DNA of 16,182 nt, taken from an uncultured Clostridia bacterium. Its GTDB lineage: Bacteria; Bacillota; Clostridia; RUG12999. The position numbers and the translations under genes were made by a program. The notes under the pieces are model-generated. The model did no database searches and was not told the origin of the DNA. It saw only the letters and a program-made list of their open reading frames with translations. The stretch spans positions 1-16,182 of the forward strand of contig CALLNG010000256.1 of assembly GCA_938005345.1 (NCBI GenBank). Reading direction: 5' to 3'. Positions 6,945 to 16,046 of the stretch are shown one piece after another. Positions within the stretch are counted from its first letter, which is position 1, and each line of letters opens with the position of its first letter.

Positions 6945-7019
6945 TAGGTTCCTTTCCTGCGGGAATGGTTGGGAGCCGGAGGCCCGCACCCTGGCAGGCG
7001 GGGGCAGGAACCCCGCCTG
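6945..7019 (-). other. Structured GC-rich 5' leader of the DUF1538-PII operon
   Basis: On the minus-strand transcript CAGGCGGGG (7019-7011) pairs with CCCCGCCTG (7003-6995) in a 9-bp stem. Its 7-nt loop TTCCTGC (7010-7004) is the exact complement of GCAGGAA (6960-6954) downstream, and GGTTCCT (7012-7006) complements AGGAACC (6954-6948). Mutually exclusive pairings, or a loop-to-downstream pseudoknot, are therefore possible just before the Shine-Dalgarno site. No known riboswitch class is recognised. Confidence 0.45.
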
Positions 7020-7047
7020 TATGTTAATAAAAATACTTCTTATGTAT

Positions 7048-7076
7048 AGTATACACGTTTTGGGCAAACAATGCAA
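7048..7076 (-). promoter_or_regulatory. Candidate promoter of the DUF1538-PII operon
   Basis: On the minus strand a -10 box TATACT (7053-7048) is preceded at 17 bp by TTGCAT (7076-7071), a half-matching -35 box. It would give a leader of about 130 nt containing the hairpin described for 6945-7019. Confidence 0.5.
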
Positions 7077-7249
7077 CAAAAAAGTGTCTGGAATTGGCGG
7101 ATGGCACAAAAAATCGGGGCAGGAAAATCCTAAGGCCATTGGGCTGATTCCATGGTAAATGCTGCTTATTTTCATCGATGGGCAATTTTTTTGGTTTGCA
7201 GGGAAAAATGGATGAAATAAAGGGGAAATGGGAAAGATAGAAAAAATAT
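7077..7249. other. Divergent intergenic region upstream of the giant protease gene
   Basis: AT-rich and purine-rich towards the gene. I see no reading frame of note and no convincing -35/-10 pair for the + strand, although the promoter of the protease gene must lie here unless it is read from elsewhere. The Shine-Dalgarno GGAGGG (7250-7255) follows, 8 nt before ATG 7264. Confidence 0.4.
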
Positions 7250-7263
7250 GGAGGGCATGAATC

Positions 7264-10200
7264 ATGAAGGATAAAAGCGCGCATGTGTTGCGGTTCATTG
7301 TGTATTTTCTATTTTTTGCATTATTCTCTGTCTCCGTTCATGCCGATGGGGTGAAGGAGATATCAACAGGAAGTGCTGTAAATCATACGGCAGTTTGGCA
7401 TGGGGATGAGATAGAATATACCTTCTCTTTGCTGGGCTATACGGATGTCAAAGACGGAATCAACGTAGTAAAAGGAACGTTTGTCTATGATAACGCCATC
7501 TTTGGAAATTTGGATGCCGGCGATTTTAAGCTGTTCAACTCCTGGGAGAATTTCTTCTATAATAAAAATACGGGAGAATTTATTGCCATACACAGAAAGG
7601 GCAGTAAAGAGGCGGAAGAAATTTTCCGGGTGACATTAAAGGCCTCGGACGATTTCCGGGCAGGAGAGTCCTACCTTGGAGTGAAAGAGGTCTCTGTCTC
7701 ACAGGGCAAAGACGACATTTTTCCAGCAGATTCCGCAGTGAAGATAGACCTCATCTCCGAGACGCAGGGAGCTCCGTCTGATAACAAACCATCCGGCGAA
7801 GCTTCACCCAACGCAGGGACATCTGGCGAAAAGCCATCCGGCGAAGCTTCACCCGATACAGGGATATCCGGCGGCGAATTGGCTGACAGCGGGTATCCCG
7901 GCGGAACTGCACAGGATGGCGCGCCGTCCGGCGGGAGTCATTGGCATAATACTCCCTCTGGCGGACCGTCATCCGGCAGCCAGCAATTTCATGATATGAC
8001 GGAGTTGGAGCAGGAACCGGAGAACGAAAATGCAGGGGCGGAGAACCATTCTTTGTTTGCGCTCTTCGTTCTCGCATTGTGCATATCCCTTCTCGTGCTG
8101 CTGGCATTTGCCGGGAGGGCTGTCCTCGCCAGATACGGCTATGGCTTTCATAGCGAAACATTTGAGACATTAAAACGGGATATCAGCGGTTTCTTGAAGC
8201 GGTGCGGGGAATATATCCATCCATACCGTAACTACCGTTTTTGGATTCTGGGTATTTTCTTGGCAATCTTGCTCATCATTTTGGCAGTCACTGGGTATGC
8301 GCTGAATAAAAAAGGGGAATTGAATGGAGATGGTATCATTGACGAAGCGGATGTGATCCTGCTGGAAAAGCACCTCGTTTCTTTGGAGCAACTGTCAGAG
8401 AACCAGCAAAAATCTGCTGATATGAACACGGATCAAACACTGTCTGTTACCGATGTTTCCCTGTTATTAAAAAAAGCGGACTCGCATACAGAATACACGG
8501 TATCGCTGGCGTCTGCCATGGACTCTCCTTATGTGGAAAAGGGAAAAGACATCGCCCTTCAACTTGTGATACACTCGGACGCTGACGCCGAAACCGGACA
8601 GGTTGTCGTGAACGATACCCCATATGAAGCTGTGCCCCAAGGGAACTCCAGGTATCTTGTGACGCTTCCGGCGATAAACGAGGCGGGGGTAAAAGAGCTG
8701 CACATCTCAAAAGTCATTTTGAAAAATGAAACAGAAGTGGCAGTTGATTTTACCCAAAAAATCGATGTGTTAAAAACGCCGGCCGAGTTTCTAGATTTCC
8801 GGACGGAGCAGGTGGGTAATACCAACCGCATGCGAGTCAATGTCTATGTACATGATACAGATGGCACTATAAACTCTGCAGGGCTGCGTGTCGTAAAAGT
8901 GGGTACCAGTAAGATCGTACAAGAGGAGGTTATCGCAGCCGGTGAGAATGCATTTACCCTGACCCTGGAGAAAAACACCGATTACAACGTGCATATCTTT
9001 GCGGATATCCGCCGTGATTCTGGAGAACTGGATGACGGCTCCGGCGGCATTATTGAAACGGTCGCTGTCACAAAGACGGTGCGGCTAAATGCTGACTACC
9101 GGTTCACATTTGGTGATGTAAAGGTTTACTCGTTGGATATGAAAGAAGTGGCAGAGGTAGCAAGGAATGAGAAGTTTCTGCTTGGGTTCCGTTTTTCCAG
9201 CCCGGGCGGATATGGCGTGGATAGCGTCCGGATAAATGGGGCGTCCTATCCGGTCGTTCTGCGGGAAAGCCGGTATGTGGCGGAGCTTCCGGCCTTTACA
9301 GAAACCGGGGAAAAGACGCTGGCTGTGGAGTCTGTCGTCATGGATAACGGGAAGACATTCACCCCGAATCAGGACAATACGGCAACCGTCCTTGTGACAA
9401 AGGCTGCGCCTTTGGCCAGCGGTGTGACAATCTCTGAACATGCAGACAACTTGCACGTCAGCTTTACACTTGAGGATGCGGATGCCGTGCTGACGGAGAG
9501 TAAACTCATCATAAAAGATGCAACAGGGGCCATTCTATTTGAAAAAGTGGTAAGTCCGGGTCAAGTGGAAGAACAGTTTCCGCTGCAAAATGTACTGACA
9601 AGCGCATTCCAGATCGAAGTAGTGGCCAATTACGATACGGGGAGCAGTGCGGGAGCGGCTTTGGACCAGGTGCTGTATGCGGAGGCAGTAGCAGCAAAGC
9701 CCCGTGCCCGTGTGATAGAAGCAGCCGTAGATCAAAAACATGTGGAAGCCGGGGAAACGGTAAAGTTGACGTTCCGGTTGCAACACAACCGGGAAGATAC
9801 GGTAACGGCAGCCGTGGTCAATAACCAGATACTGCCGGTGACAACGGAAGCGGACGGAAGCTACACCGCTTCCTATGAAGTAAATGGCAGCGCCGGGAAG
9901 TACAGCTTAGCATTATCCTATGTAGTATTCGCACAGACGCGGGTGGAAGCGCCCTTTACTTTGGAAACAGAAATATTAAAGGCGGTACCCTCGGTCTCTG
10001 GTTTTCAAGCGGAAGATGACTTTGAACAGGAACAAGTGAATGTGACCTTTGACATTGTGGATTATGACAATGCGTTCATCAGTGGATATACCGTGCTTAC
10101 GGGCACACCGGCAGCGGCGGGCCTCCAGACGGTAAGAGAGGAGATCACAGCGCCCGGAACACAAAATTTTGGGTTCCACGTGCAGCGCAACGAGGTCTAT

Positions 10201-13200
10201 GACTTGAAAATTTATCTGCACTATGCCCGCGCGATGGATGGCAGCTATGAAGAGAAGGATGTGCTGGTCAAAGAAATTACGATACAGCTATTGGATCAGT
10301 ATAATCTGAAGATCACGGACCTAATGGCAGAGAAGCAGTATGTTGAGAAACATGAAGCGGTCAAGATTTTCTTCACCGGGACCACAGATTCGGTCCATTC
10401 CATCCAGTCCGTGCAAGCGGACGGCGTGCTGCATCCGGCGGCTGGAAGCGGGGCGGACCGGTATGAAGCCACTCTGCCGGGATACAGCCAATCCGGCGTA
10501 AAGACCATTGAACTTACCCGCGTGGTTATGAGCAATGGAAAAGAACTGAAGGTGCAGGGAAATGGCACCGTGCAGGCCGAAGTACTGAAAACAGCGCCCA
10601 GCGTGGAAGGGTTTGCCTCGGAGCAGACAGCAGATGACAAGCTGAACGTAACCTTTGACGTCGTGGATACAGAAAATACAATCTTGGATGGGGTTGTGCG
10701 GGTGGAAGCAGGCGGAACAGAGCTTGCTTCCCAAAAAATTAGCGTCGGGAAAAATACGATGGCTGTGCCGATGACTTCCGACGAGTCCTACAAGGTCAGC
10801 GTCCTTGCCGACTATGACCTGGACAGCAATACCCTCACCACAACGGACAATGAGGTGAAAGGCGGCGTCCTGTTTGAAACTGAGATACCGGTCACAAGGG
10901 AAGCCATTGAGCTAAAGGATATTACCGGTGTGAAACTGTACCAAAAAACGGTCAATGGCTCCCAAGAGGTAACAAGCATTGATATCCGGAACGGGATGCC
11001 CGTGGCAGCGGACTATTATGCGGCCATTTGCTGTGAGGCGCTGCCAGACCTTTATGTGAACATTAAGGAGTTCCGCCTAGATGCGTCTGCAAAGAAGCTA
11101 CAGGTAGTTGCAGACCAGGAGGATATCATTCAGCGTGAAGACGGTGCAAGAAAGAATGGGTTTGCATTTGACATTGCATACGTGGATCAGGATGGAAGCC
11201 ATGCGCCCATCAAGAGCGCCGAAGAATTTTTCAAAAGGATTGAACATGATTTAGACGGCACCTTTGAACTGACGGAGGATCTGGACGCCTCCTCTATCCC
11301 AGCGGCATCAGCGGCGATCCCGGGAACCTTCCGCGGCAAGTTGATTGGGAACGGACACAGGATTTGGAACCTGCACACCTCCCTGTTTACGGCAATAAGC
11401 GGTGGGACAGTCGAAAATTTAATTATCGAAAATGCGGAGATCACGAATGCAAACGGGATCCTTGCCAATGAAGTCAACAAACGGTCCGTGATAGACCGTG
11501 TATTTATCGTAGATTCTTCCATTTCCAATGATATAAACATGGTCGGCGGCTTTGCCGGAAGGCTGAATGACTCCGTCACAAAATCAAGCGCTGCCATCAA
11601 CATAAATGTGCTAGCTTCCAATACGATTGGCGGTATGTACGGACAGACGGATGCAAGCGCAGTAATAGAGGACTGCTATGTGACGGGGACCCTGCAGGGA
11701 ACATTATTCCACGGCAGCCTTGGCTCCCGCGTGGGCGGCTTCGTTGGATGGCACAACGGAACGCTGGAACGGGTTTTTGCCAAGGTGGACATCACCTCGC
11801 CAAACCAATTTGGAAGCGCGGGGCTGATTGGAGGACCCGACGCCGGACAGCCGGTCATGAGGGACGCCTTTGTTTTGACCAATGGAACGGTCTATCGTAC
11901 CGCAGGGTTCAGCACATTTGGAAATGCTGCCACTGAAAATCTGTACGAATACAAGAACTCCACAGCAGCAACTAATATCACAGACGTAACAGGCGATAAA
12001 ATCAAAGAGATTGATGACGCCACATTGCAGCAGGAGAGCTTTTACACGGACATCCTGGGGTTCGATACGGACATCTGGTCTCTGGATTTGGTTTCTCACG
12101 GGAAGCTCCCCAGCTTGCAGGCAGATCCTGCTTCCAAAGAGCTTGCGGACTACGAGATTCAGGAAAATGTAAACGGCATTCCAGGATATGCCGACGTGCG
12201 CAGGCACAAGGGCTATCAGGCGGACCGCGAGCTTGCGTATAAGAACCTGTCCATTCTGATGCCGTTCGCCGATATTTCAGTATGGATTGAACGGGGAAAT
12301 GCCTTAGATGCTTCGAGCAATTTTGTGCAAAAGAGGATCGGCAAAATCCTGCCGCTTTCAGCGGACGGAAAACTCTTGACAGGGCTGGCAGACCAGGAAC
12401 CAGGCGCAGTTGCAACGCTTCGCATTCACTATACAGACGGCGCAAAGGAAGTGTATGGGGTGACCTACCGCAGGACGCTTGGAACGATTGTCGCCGCCTA
12501 TCAGATGGAGGGCAGCTCTTTGGGATACCAGTTTCCAAAATATGTCTCCCGTGCCGATTCGGCATGGATCAGCCAAATCGCAGCAAAAGCGGCGGGCTGG
12601 AGCTATGATGACATTGCGGCTTTCACTCCAGAGCTGGAAAGCCGCTTATACCGCGACTACTACGATATGAATGTAAAAAACAGGGTGGCAGAGATTCTCA
12701 CAAAGCTGATCGCTTCCCAGGAAAACTATCCTAGTTACCTGCAAAATGAAACGGTGGAGAAGGGCTGGAAGGCAGCATTGGAAGATGACGACCGCTTAAA
12801 GGAAATCCTGTATGCCTACAATTACTATGACAAGTGGTACCATATCAATTTTGGCGGCATCATCCTAAGCGACATGATGTATTTCAGCGGCACCATCTTC
12901 TCCCCGGAGATGACAGCGGACCAGCTGACGAAAGACTTGATTGGCGCGGGCCTTAATGACAGGAAAACAGAGTCTAATTATGTATATTACACCAATGTAT
13001 TACAGAAAAAGTATACCGGCAAAGAGCTGATGGACTTTTTGGGAGAACTGGCAACCACACTGACAGATGCTGCGACGCCCAGCGACTGGTTTGCGGACGA
13101 GTTTCAAGGCGTGTTCCTAGAGCGGCAGCTCAACAGCACAAAGCATCAACCGAAATACCGCGTGTGGGATGTGATGTGCAATCTGGAAGAACGAAAAAAG

Positions 13201-15960
13201 ATCGTCCTGCCCATCCTGACGGCGCCCCAGGAGGATATGTATGTGATGTCCATGCCAACACAGCTCATGATTGGAAGCATGAATTTATACAATAACTACC
13301 ATACAGAGGGAAAGCAAGCAATCCAAACCATGATGGCAACCCAGTCCGAAATGATTGCAAACTTCTACGGTACATCGGTGGACTGGGTCCCGGACGGAGA
13401 ACGCATTCTAAGCAGTTTTACAAACATCAGTTATGACAGCATTACGGATTTCCCGGCTTCCGGAGACATTGAAGGCGGGACACAGGTTGCGGGAAAGACC
13501 AACGACCCGGTAATAAAGTGGGTATACGAAGCGGTCGGTGAGGTCAGGACCTCAAGCGGCTGGGTCGGCGCATTTGCCAACGGAAACGATGTGTTCTGGG
13601 TAATTAACAGGGCGCTAGAAAAAGGCTCTTATATGTTCACGCATGAGACGGCGCATAACCAGGAAGCGAAATACTTCTACAACGGCTATGGGCGGCGCAG
13701 TTACACCGGAGCGGAGGCTCACACCGATGGAAATATTACGCAGTTTGGAAGCATAGATGGAGAAAATTATCAGTCGGTATTTAATTTGGTCTATGATGGC
13801 AGCCCGGATCTCGATATTGCGACAAATTTTTCCTACAAGCGGATTCGTACCGCGGAGACGGTGCACACCTATTATCAAGGGATGTTCGAGACACGATATG
13901 TGCTGGACTACTTGGCAGCACAAGCATTTTTAGAGCTGTCGCCAAAAGAACAGGCGCAGGTGGCAGTCCAGGTAAAAGAGCAAAAAGACGCCGACGGACT
14001 TGGCATGTCTGTGGAGTTTACGGCTGTTTCCGAAGATGAAATTGCGGCGATGCATTTGCGCGGCATCGAGGACCTGTGGGCAAACAAGCTCATGTGGAGG
14101 ACTGCAACCGGTTCTTCCACCTCGGCAAGAGGCGGCAATGCAAACCACCGTGGCTCGTTTTATGACATGCCCTGGTATCAGGCGCACAACGACACAGGAA
14201 CTGGAGATTCTGAGTCATTTAAGCGGTTAGGGCAGGAGATGTTAGGCTACGCCGGATATGCGGACGGATATATCCGCTTCATGTCCGATTATGTGAATTT
14301 GGCGGAGAAAAAACTGCCCACCGATCTGGCGGTGCTCCAGTCCATTACCGGGGATCCGGATATGACCTGGGAAAAATATAAGCTAGGACGTTTCCAAACG
14401 GTGGCGGACAACCTTGATGCAATCCCCTATTTTGATCCCGCGGTCGTACAGGCAGAATTTAAAGCAGCGTTCCAGGCAGATGCGGAAAAAGGAACGCGGG
14501 GAGACGGTGAAGCGGAACGGGTGAAACGTTTTTGGTATGGTGTAGTGAAACGCGCCACCAATGAGTTCGCTGCCGGCGATATTTATGGGGAGGCGTCTGT
14601 GAAAGAAGTAAACTCTGCGCAGGAACTGATCAGCGCAGTAGAGGCTAATCCTATGGGATATTACCGGCTGGGGCAAGACATTGACTTTACGGATATCCAA
14701 GCGGGCGCAAGCTATGTCACCGGAAGCTTTTACGGTATCCTGGACGGCGCTGGGCATAAAATGACCAATGTGCATTATGCATTGTTTCAGGATGCAAAAT
14801 ATGTGCATGCAAAAAATCTGACCATCGAAACCCCCACTTATCTGGGCGCAAGCAAGGCGGTGATTGCTGAGACAGGAAAGAATATCACGCTGACCAACAT
14901 CACTGTGACAGATGCAGATACGCACCTTCCACTCATATTAACGAAAAGCGGCACGTATCAGGAATATGGCTGCCAGGTAAATTATTTAAAAACTACCATT
15001 AACAGCGTGGAGGACTTCATGAAGATCGGCGATTCCGATGCAGACCTAAGAAAAGATTATGTCTTAGGGGCAGATCTAGACTTCAGCGGACAGGCGCCGG
15101 ACGGGTTATATGTGCTCAACAAGACGTTCTTCGGTTCATTGGACGGCGCCGGGCACACAATCAAAGGCTTGACAGGGACGCTGCTGCATAAAATCCAGGG
15201 AGGGACAATCCGAAACGTAAGAATCGCGGACACGGCTTTGGATCATCTTGATATCAAAGGGTCTCTCGCCAATACAGCAGATGGCGCAACTTTGCAGGAT
15301 ATTCAGTTAGAAAACATATCGATCCGTGTGAATGTAGACGAAGGAAAAGGAAATGTAGGCGGGCTGGTTGGCACCTTTACAAACGGGTCTGCATCGAAGA
15401 TCACGGCAGCAAACGTTTCAGTGGAAGCGCCCTGGAGTCTTGGAGGTATCTTTGGAAATACGGAACATTCCTCTATAACGGACGTTGTCGTGCAAGGAAC
15501 CATAAACGCGAGATATTATAATTACAACACCGGGAATAATGTAGGCGGAGTTACCGGGAATGCGGCAGCGGTCACATTGGACCATGTATATACAAAGGTA
15601 ACGATCGTTGAGAAGTATGGCTCAACGGTCAAGGGACTAGGCTCCGGCGGAATCGTTGGAAATGGTTCTGCCGTGACGATACGCAACTCCGTATCCGCGA
15701 GTACAGGCGCCTACAGCTACCGTATCGCGGATCCAAAACTCCTGGAAACCAGCTCGAATGTCTATGAGCTACAGGGATCCGACGCTGCTACCAACATCAC
15801 GGAGTCAAACCAGGACCGTATCCATGAAGTGACGCAGGATCAACTTCGTTCTAAGGACTTCTATGTAGCTACGCTGGGTTGGCCGGAAGAGCTCTGGGAT
15901 TTCACCAATATCGAAAACACAGGTGTCCCGGCCCTGCGAACCGTTAAGGGCCAACCATGA
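7264..15960 (+). CDS. Giant membrane-anchored M26-type zinc metallopeptidase with cohesin-like, dockerin-like, Ig-like and GLUG modules
   Basis: A 2898-residue surface protein. Order: signal peptide 1-27 (cut after SVHA); cohesin-like domain about 30-165; Gly/Ser/Pro linker 165-262; membrane helix about 263-286; basic loop 287-325; second membrane helix about 326-347; dockerin-like pair of calcium loops 352-404 (LNGDGIIDEADVILL and ADMNTDQTLSVTDVSLLL); four Ig-like repeats of about 200 residues (410-1210); M26-N region 1215-1620 with the family's DITGVKLYQ start and GLUG motifs (VGGFAG, IGGMYG, VGGFVG); M26-C catalytic region about 1630-2420; second beta-helix region 2445-2898. The zinc site is HETAH (H2127, E2128, H2131), with E2151 in YTGAEAH 20 residues on as third ligand, and YNGYGRR between, as in streptococcal IgA1 protease and ZmpB/ZmpC (HEMTH). 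The basic loop between the helices predicts that both ends are outside. There is no LPXTG. Start ATG 7264 has GGAGGG 8 nt upstream. The substrate is unknown; mucins, immunoglobulins or other host glycoproteins are usual for the family. Confidence 0.9.
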   Translation: MKDKSAHVLRFIVYFLFFALFSVSVHADGVKEISTGSAVNHTAVWHGDEIEYTFSLLGYTDVKDGINVVKGTFVYDNAIFGNLDAGDFKLFNSWENFFYNKNTGEFIAIHRKGSKEAEEIFRVTLKASDDFRAGESYLGVKEVSVSQGKDDIFPADSAVKIDLISETQGAPSDNKPSGEASPNAGTSGEKPSGEASPDTGISGGELADSGYPGGTAQDGAPSGGSHWHNTPSGGPSSGSQQFHDMTELEQEPENENAGAENHSLFALFVLALCISLLVLLAFAGRAVLARYGYGFHSETFETLKRDISGFLKRCGEYIHPYRNYRFWILGIFLAILLIILAVTGYALNKKGELNGDGIIDEADVILLEKHLVSLEQLSENQQKSADMNTDQTLSVTDVSLLLKKADSHTEYTVSLASAMDSPYVEKGKDIALQLVIHSDADAETGQVVVNDTPYEAVPQGNSRYLVTLPAINEAGVKELHISKVILKNETEVAVDFTQKIDVLKTPAEFLDFRTEQVGNTNRMRVNVYVHDTDGTINSAGLRVVKVGTSKIVQEEVIAAGENAFTLTLEKNTDYNVHIFADIRRDSGELDDGSGGIIETVAVTKTVRLNADYRFTFGDVKVYSLDMKEVAEVARNEKFLLGFRFSSPGGYGVDSVRINGASYPVVLRESRYVAELPAFTETGEKTLAVESVVMDNGKTFTPNQDNTATVLVTKAAPLASGVTISEHADNLHVSFTLEDADAVLTESKLIIKDATGAILFEKVVSPGQVEEQFPLQNVLTSAFQIEVVANYDTGSSAGAALDQVLYAEAVAAKPRARVIEAAVDQKHVEAGETVKLTFRLQHNREDTVTAAVVNNQILPVTTEADGSYTASYEVNGSAGKYSLALSYVVFAQTRVEAPFTLETEILKAVPSVSGFQAEDDFEQEQVNVTFDIVDYDNAFISGYTVLTGTPAAAGLQTVREEITAPGTQNFGFHVQRNEVYDLKIYLHYARAMDGSYEEKDVLVKEITIQLLDQYNLKITDLMAEKQYVEKHEAVKIFFTGTTDSVHSIQSVQADGVLHPAAGSGADRYEATLPGYSQSGVKTIELTRVVMSNGKELKVQGNGTVQAEVLKTAPSVEGFASEQTADDKLNVTFDVVDTENTILDGVVRVEAGGTELASQKISVGKNTMAVPMTSDESYKVSVLADYDLDSNTLTTTDNEVKGGVLFETEIPVTREAIELKDITGVKLYQKTVNGSQEVTSIDIRNGMPVAADYYAAICCEALPDLYVNIKEFRLDASAKKLQVVADQEDIIQREDGARKNGFAFDIAYVDQDGSHAPIKSAEEFFKRIEHDLDGTFELTEDLDASSIPAASAAIPGTFRGKLIGNGHRIWNLHTSLFTAISGGTVENLIIENAEITNANGILANEVNKRSVIDRVFIVDSSISNDINMVGGFAGRLNDSVTKSSAAININVLASNTIGGMYGQTDASAVIEDCYVTGTLQGTLFHGSLGSRVGGFVGWHNGTLERVFAKVDITSPNQFGSAGLIGGPDAGQPVMRDAFVLTNGTVYRTAGFSTFGNAATENLYEYKNSTAATNITDVTGDKIKEIDDATLQQESFYTDILGFDTDIWSLDLVSHGKLPSLQADPASKELADYEIQENVNGIPGYADVRRHKGYQADRELAYKNLSILMPFADISVWIERGNALDASSNFVQKRIGKILPLSADGKLLTGLADQEPGAVATLRIHYTDGAKEVYGVTYRRTLGTIVAAYQMEGSSLGYQFPKYVSRADSAWISQIAAKAAGWSYDDIAAFTPELESRLYRDYYDMNVKNRVAEILTKLIASQENYPSYLQNETVEKGWKAALEDDDRLKEILYAYNYYDKWYHINFGGIILSDMMYFSGTIFSPEMTADQLTKDLIGAGLNDRKTESNYVYYTNVLQKKYTGKELMDFLGELATTLTDAATPSDWFADEFQGVFLERQLNSTKHQPKYRVWDVMCNLEERKKIVLPILTAPQEDMYVMSMPTQLMIGSMNLYNNYHTEGKQAIQTMMATQSEMIANFYGTSVDWVPDGERILSSFTNISYDSITDFPASGDIEGGTQVAGKTNDPVIKWVYEAVGEVRTSSGWVGAFANGNDVFWVINRALEKGSYMFTHETAHNQEAKYFYNGYGRRSYTGAEAHTDGNITQFGSIDGENYQSVFNLVYDGSPDLDIATNFSYKRIRTAETVHTYYQGMFETRYVLDYLAAQAFLELSPKEQAQVAVQVKEQKDADGLGMSVEFTAVSEDEIAAMHLRGIEDLWANKLMWRTATGSSTSARGGNANHRGSFYDMPWYQAHNDTGTGDSESFKRLGQEMLGYAGYADGYIRFMSDYVNLAEKKLPTDLAVLQSITGDPDMTWEKYKLGRFQTVADNLDAIPYFDPAVVQAEFKAAFQADAEKGTRGDGEAERVKRFWYGVVKRATNEFAAGDIYGEASVKEVNSAQELISAVEANPMGYYRLGQDIDFTDIQAGASYVTGSFYGILDGAGHKMTNVHYALFQDAKYVHAKNLTIETPTYLGASKAVIAETGKNITLTNITVTDADTHLPLILTKSGTYQEYGCQVNYLKTTINSVEDFMKIGDSDADLRKDYVLGADLDFSGQAPDGLYVLNKTFFGSLDGAGHTIKGLTGTLLHKIQGGTIRNVRIADTALDHLDIKGSLANTADGATLQDIQLENISIRVNVDEGKGNVGGLVGTFTNGSASKITAANVSVEAPWSLGGIFGNTEHSSITDVVVQGTINARYYNYNTGNNVGGVTGNAAAVTLDHVYTKVTIVEKYGSTVKGLGSGGIVGNGSAVTIRNSVSASTGAYSYRIADPKLLETSSNVYELQGSDAATNITESNQDRIHEVTQDQLRSKDFYVATLGWPEELWDFTNIENTGVPALRTVKGQP
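7789..7854 (+). repeat. 21-bp direct repeat in the protease linker
   Basis: Positions 7789-7809 and 7834-7854 are identical over 21 bases, 45 bp apart, so one unit is 15 codons and the frame is kept. They encode PSGEASP twice within the Gly/Ser/Pro linker. Slippage could lengthen or shorten the stalk. Confidence 0.8.
8491..10896 (+). repeat. Four tandem Ig-like protein repeats of about 200 residues
   Basis: Units start near codons for residues 410, 612, 815 and 1013. Each has a first half with the pattern YVEKG...INGxxYxV..SRYVAxLPA..ExGxKxL...VVxxNGK and ending VLKTAPSVxGF, and a second half with LNVTFDVVDxDN and YxVxIxADYD. The copies are clearly diverged at the DNA level, so the duplication is old. 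They probably form a rod that lifts the catalytic domain from the cell surface. Confidence 0.75.
11209..12120 (+). repeat. First beta-helix (M26-N/GLUG) copy, before the catalytic domain
   Basis: Residues 1316-1619 run from IKSAEEFFKRIEHDLDGTFE through GTFRGKLIGNGHRIWNLHTS and GLUG motifs to ENLYEYKNSTAATNITDVTG and WSLDLVSHGKLPSLQ. The same opening and closing blocks return at 14596-15957. Confidence 0.75.
14596..15957 (+). repeat. Second beta-helix copy at the C-terminus, duplicated from the first
   Basis: Residues 2445-2898 hold two openings of the same module (VNSAQELISAVE with GILDGAGHKMTNVHY, and INSVEDFMKIGD with FFGSLDGAGHTIKGL), then GLUG motifs (VGGLVG, LGGIFG, VGGVTG) and the closing block SSNVYELQGSDAATNITESN with a WDFTNIENTGVPAL end. 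The first opening is short and leads directly into the second. Confidence 0.75.
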
Positions 15961-16046
15961 TACCTCACCCAAGTATAGAACACTGAACCCCAAAAGATAC
16001 CAGATGGGGCGTCCGAAGAACCGGTTGTTTAAAAGTCTAGTATTAC

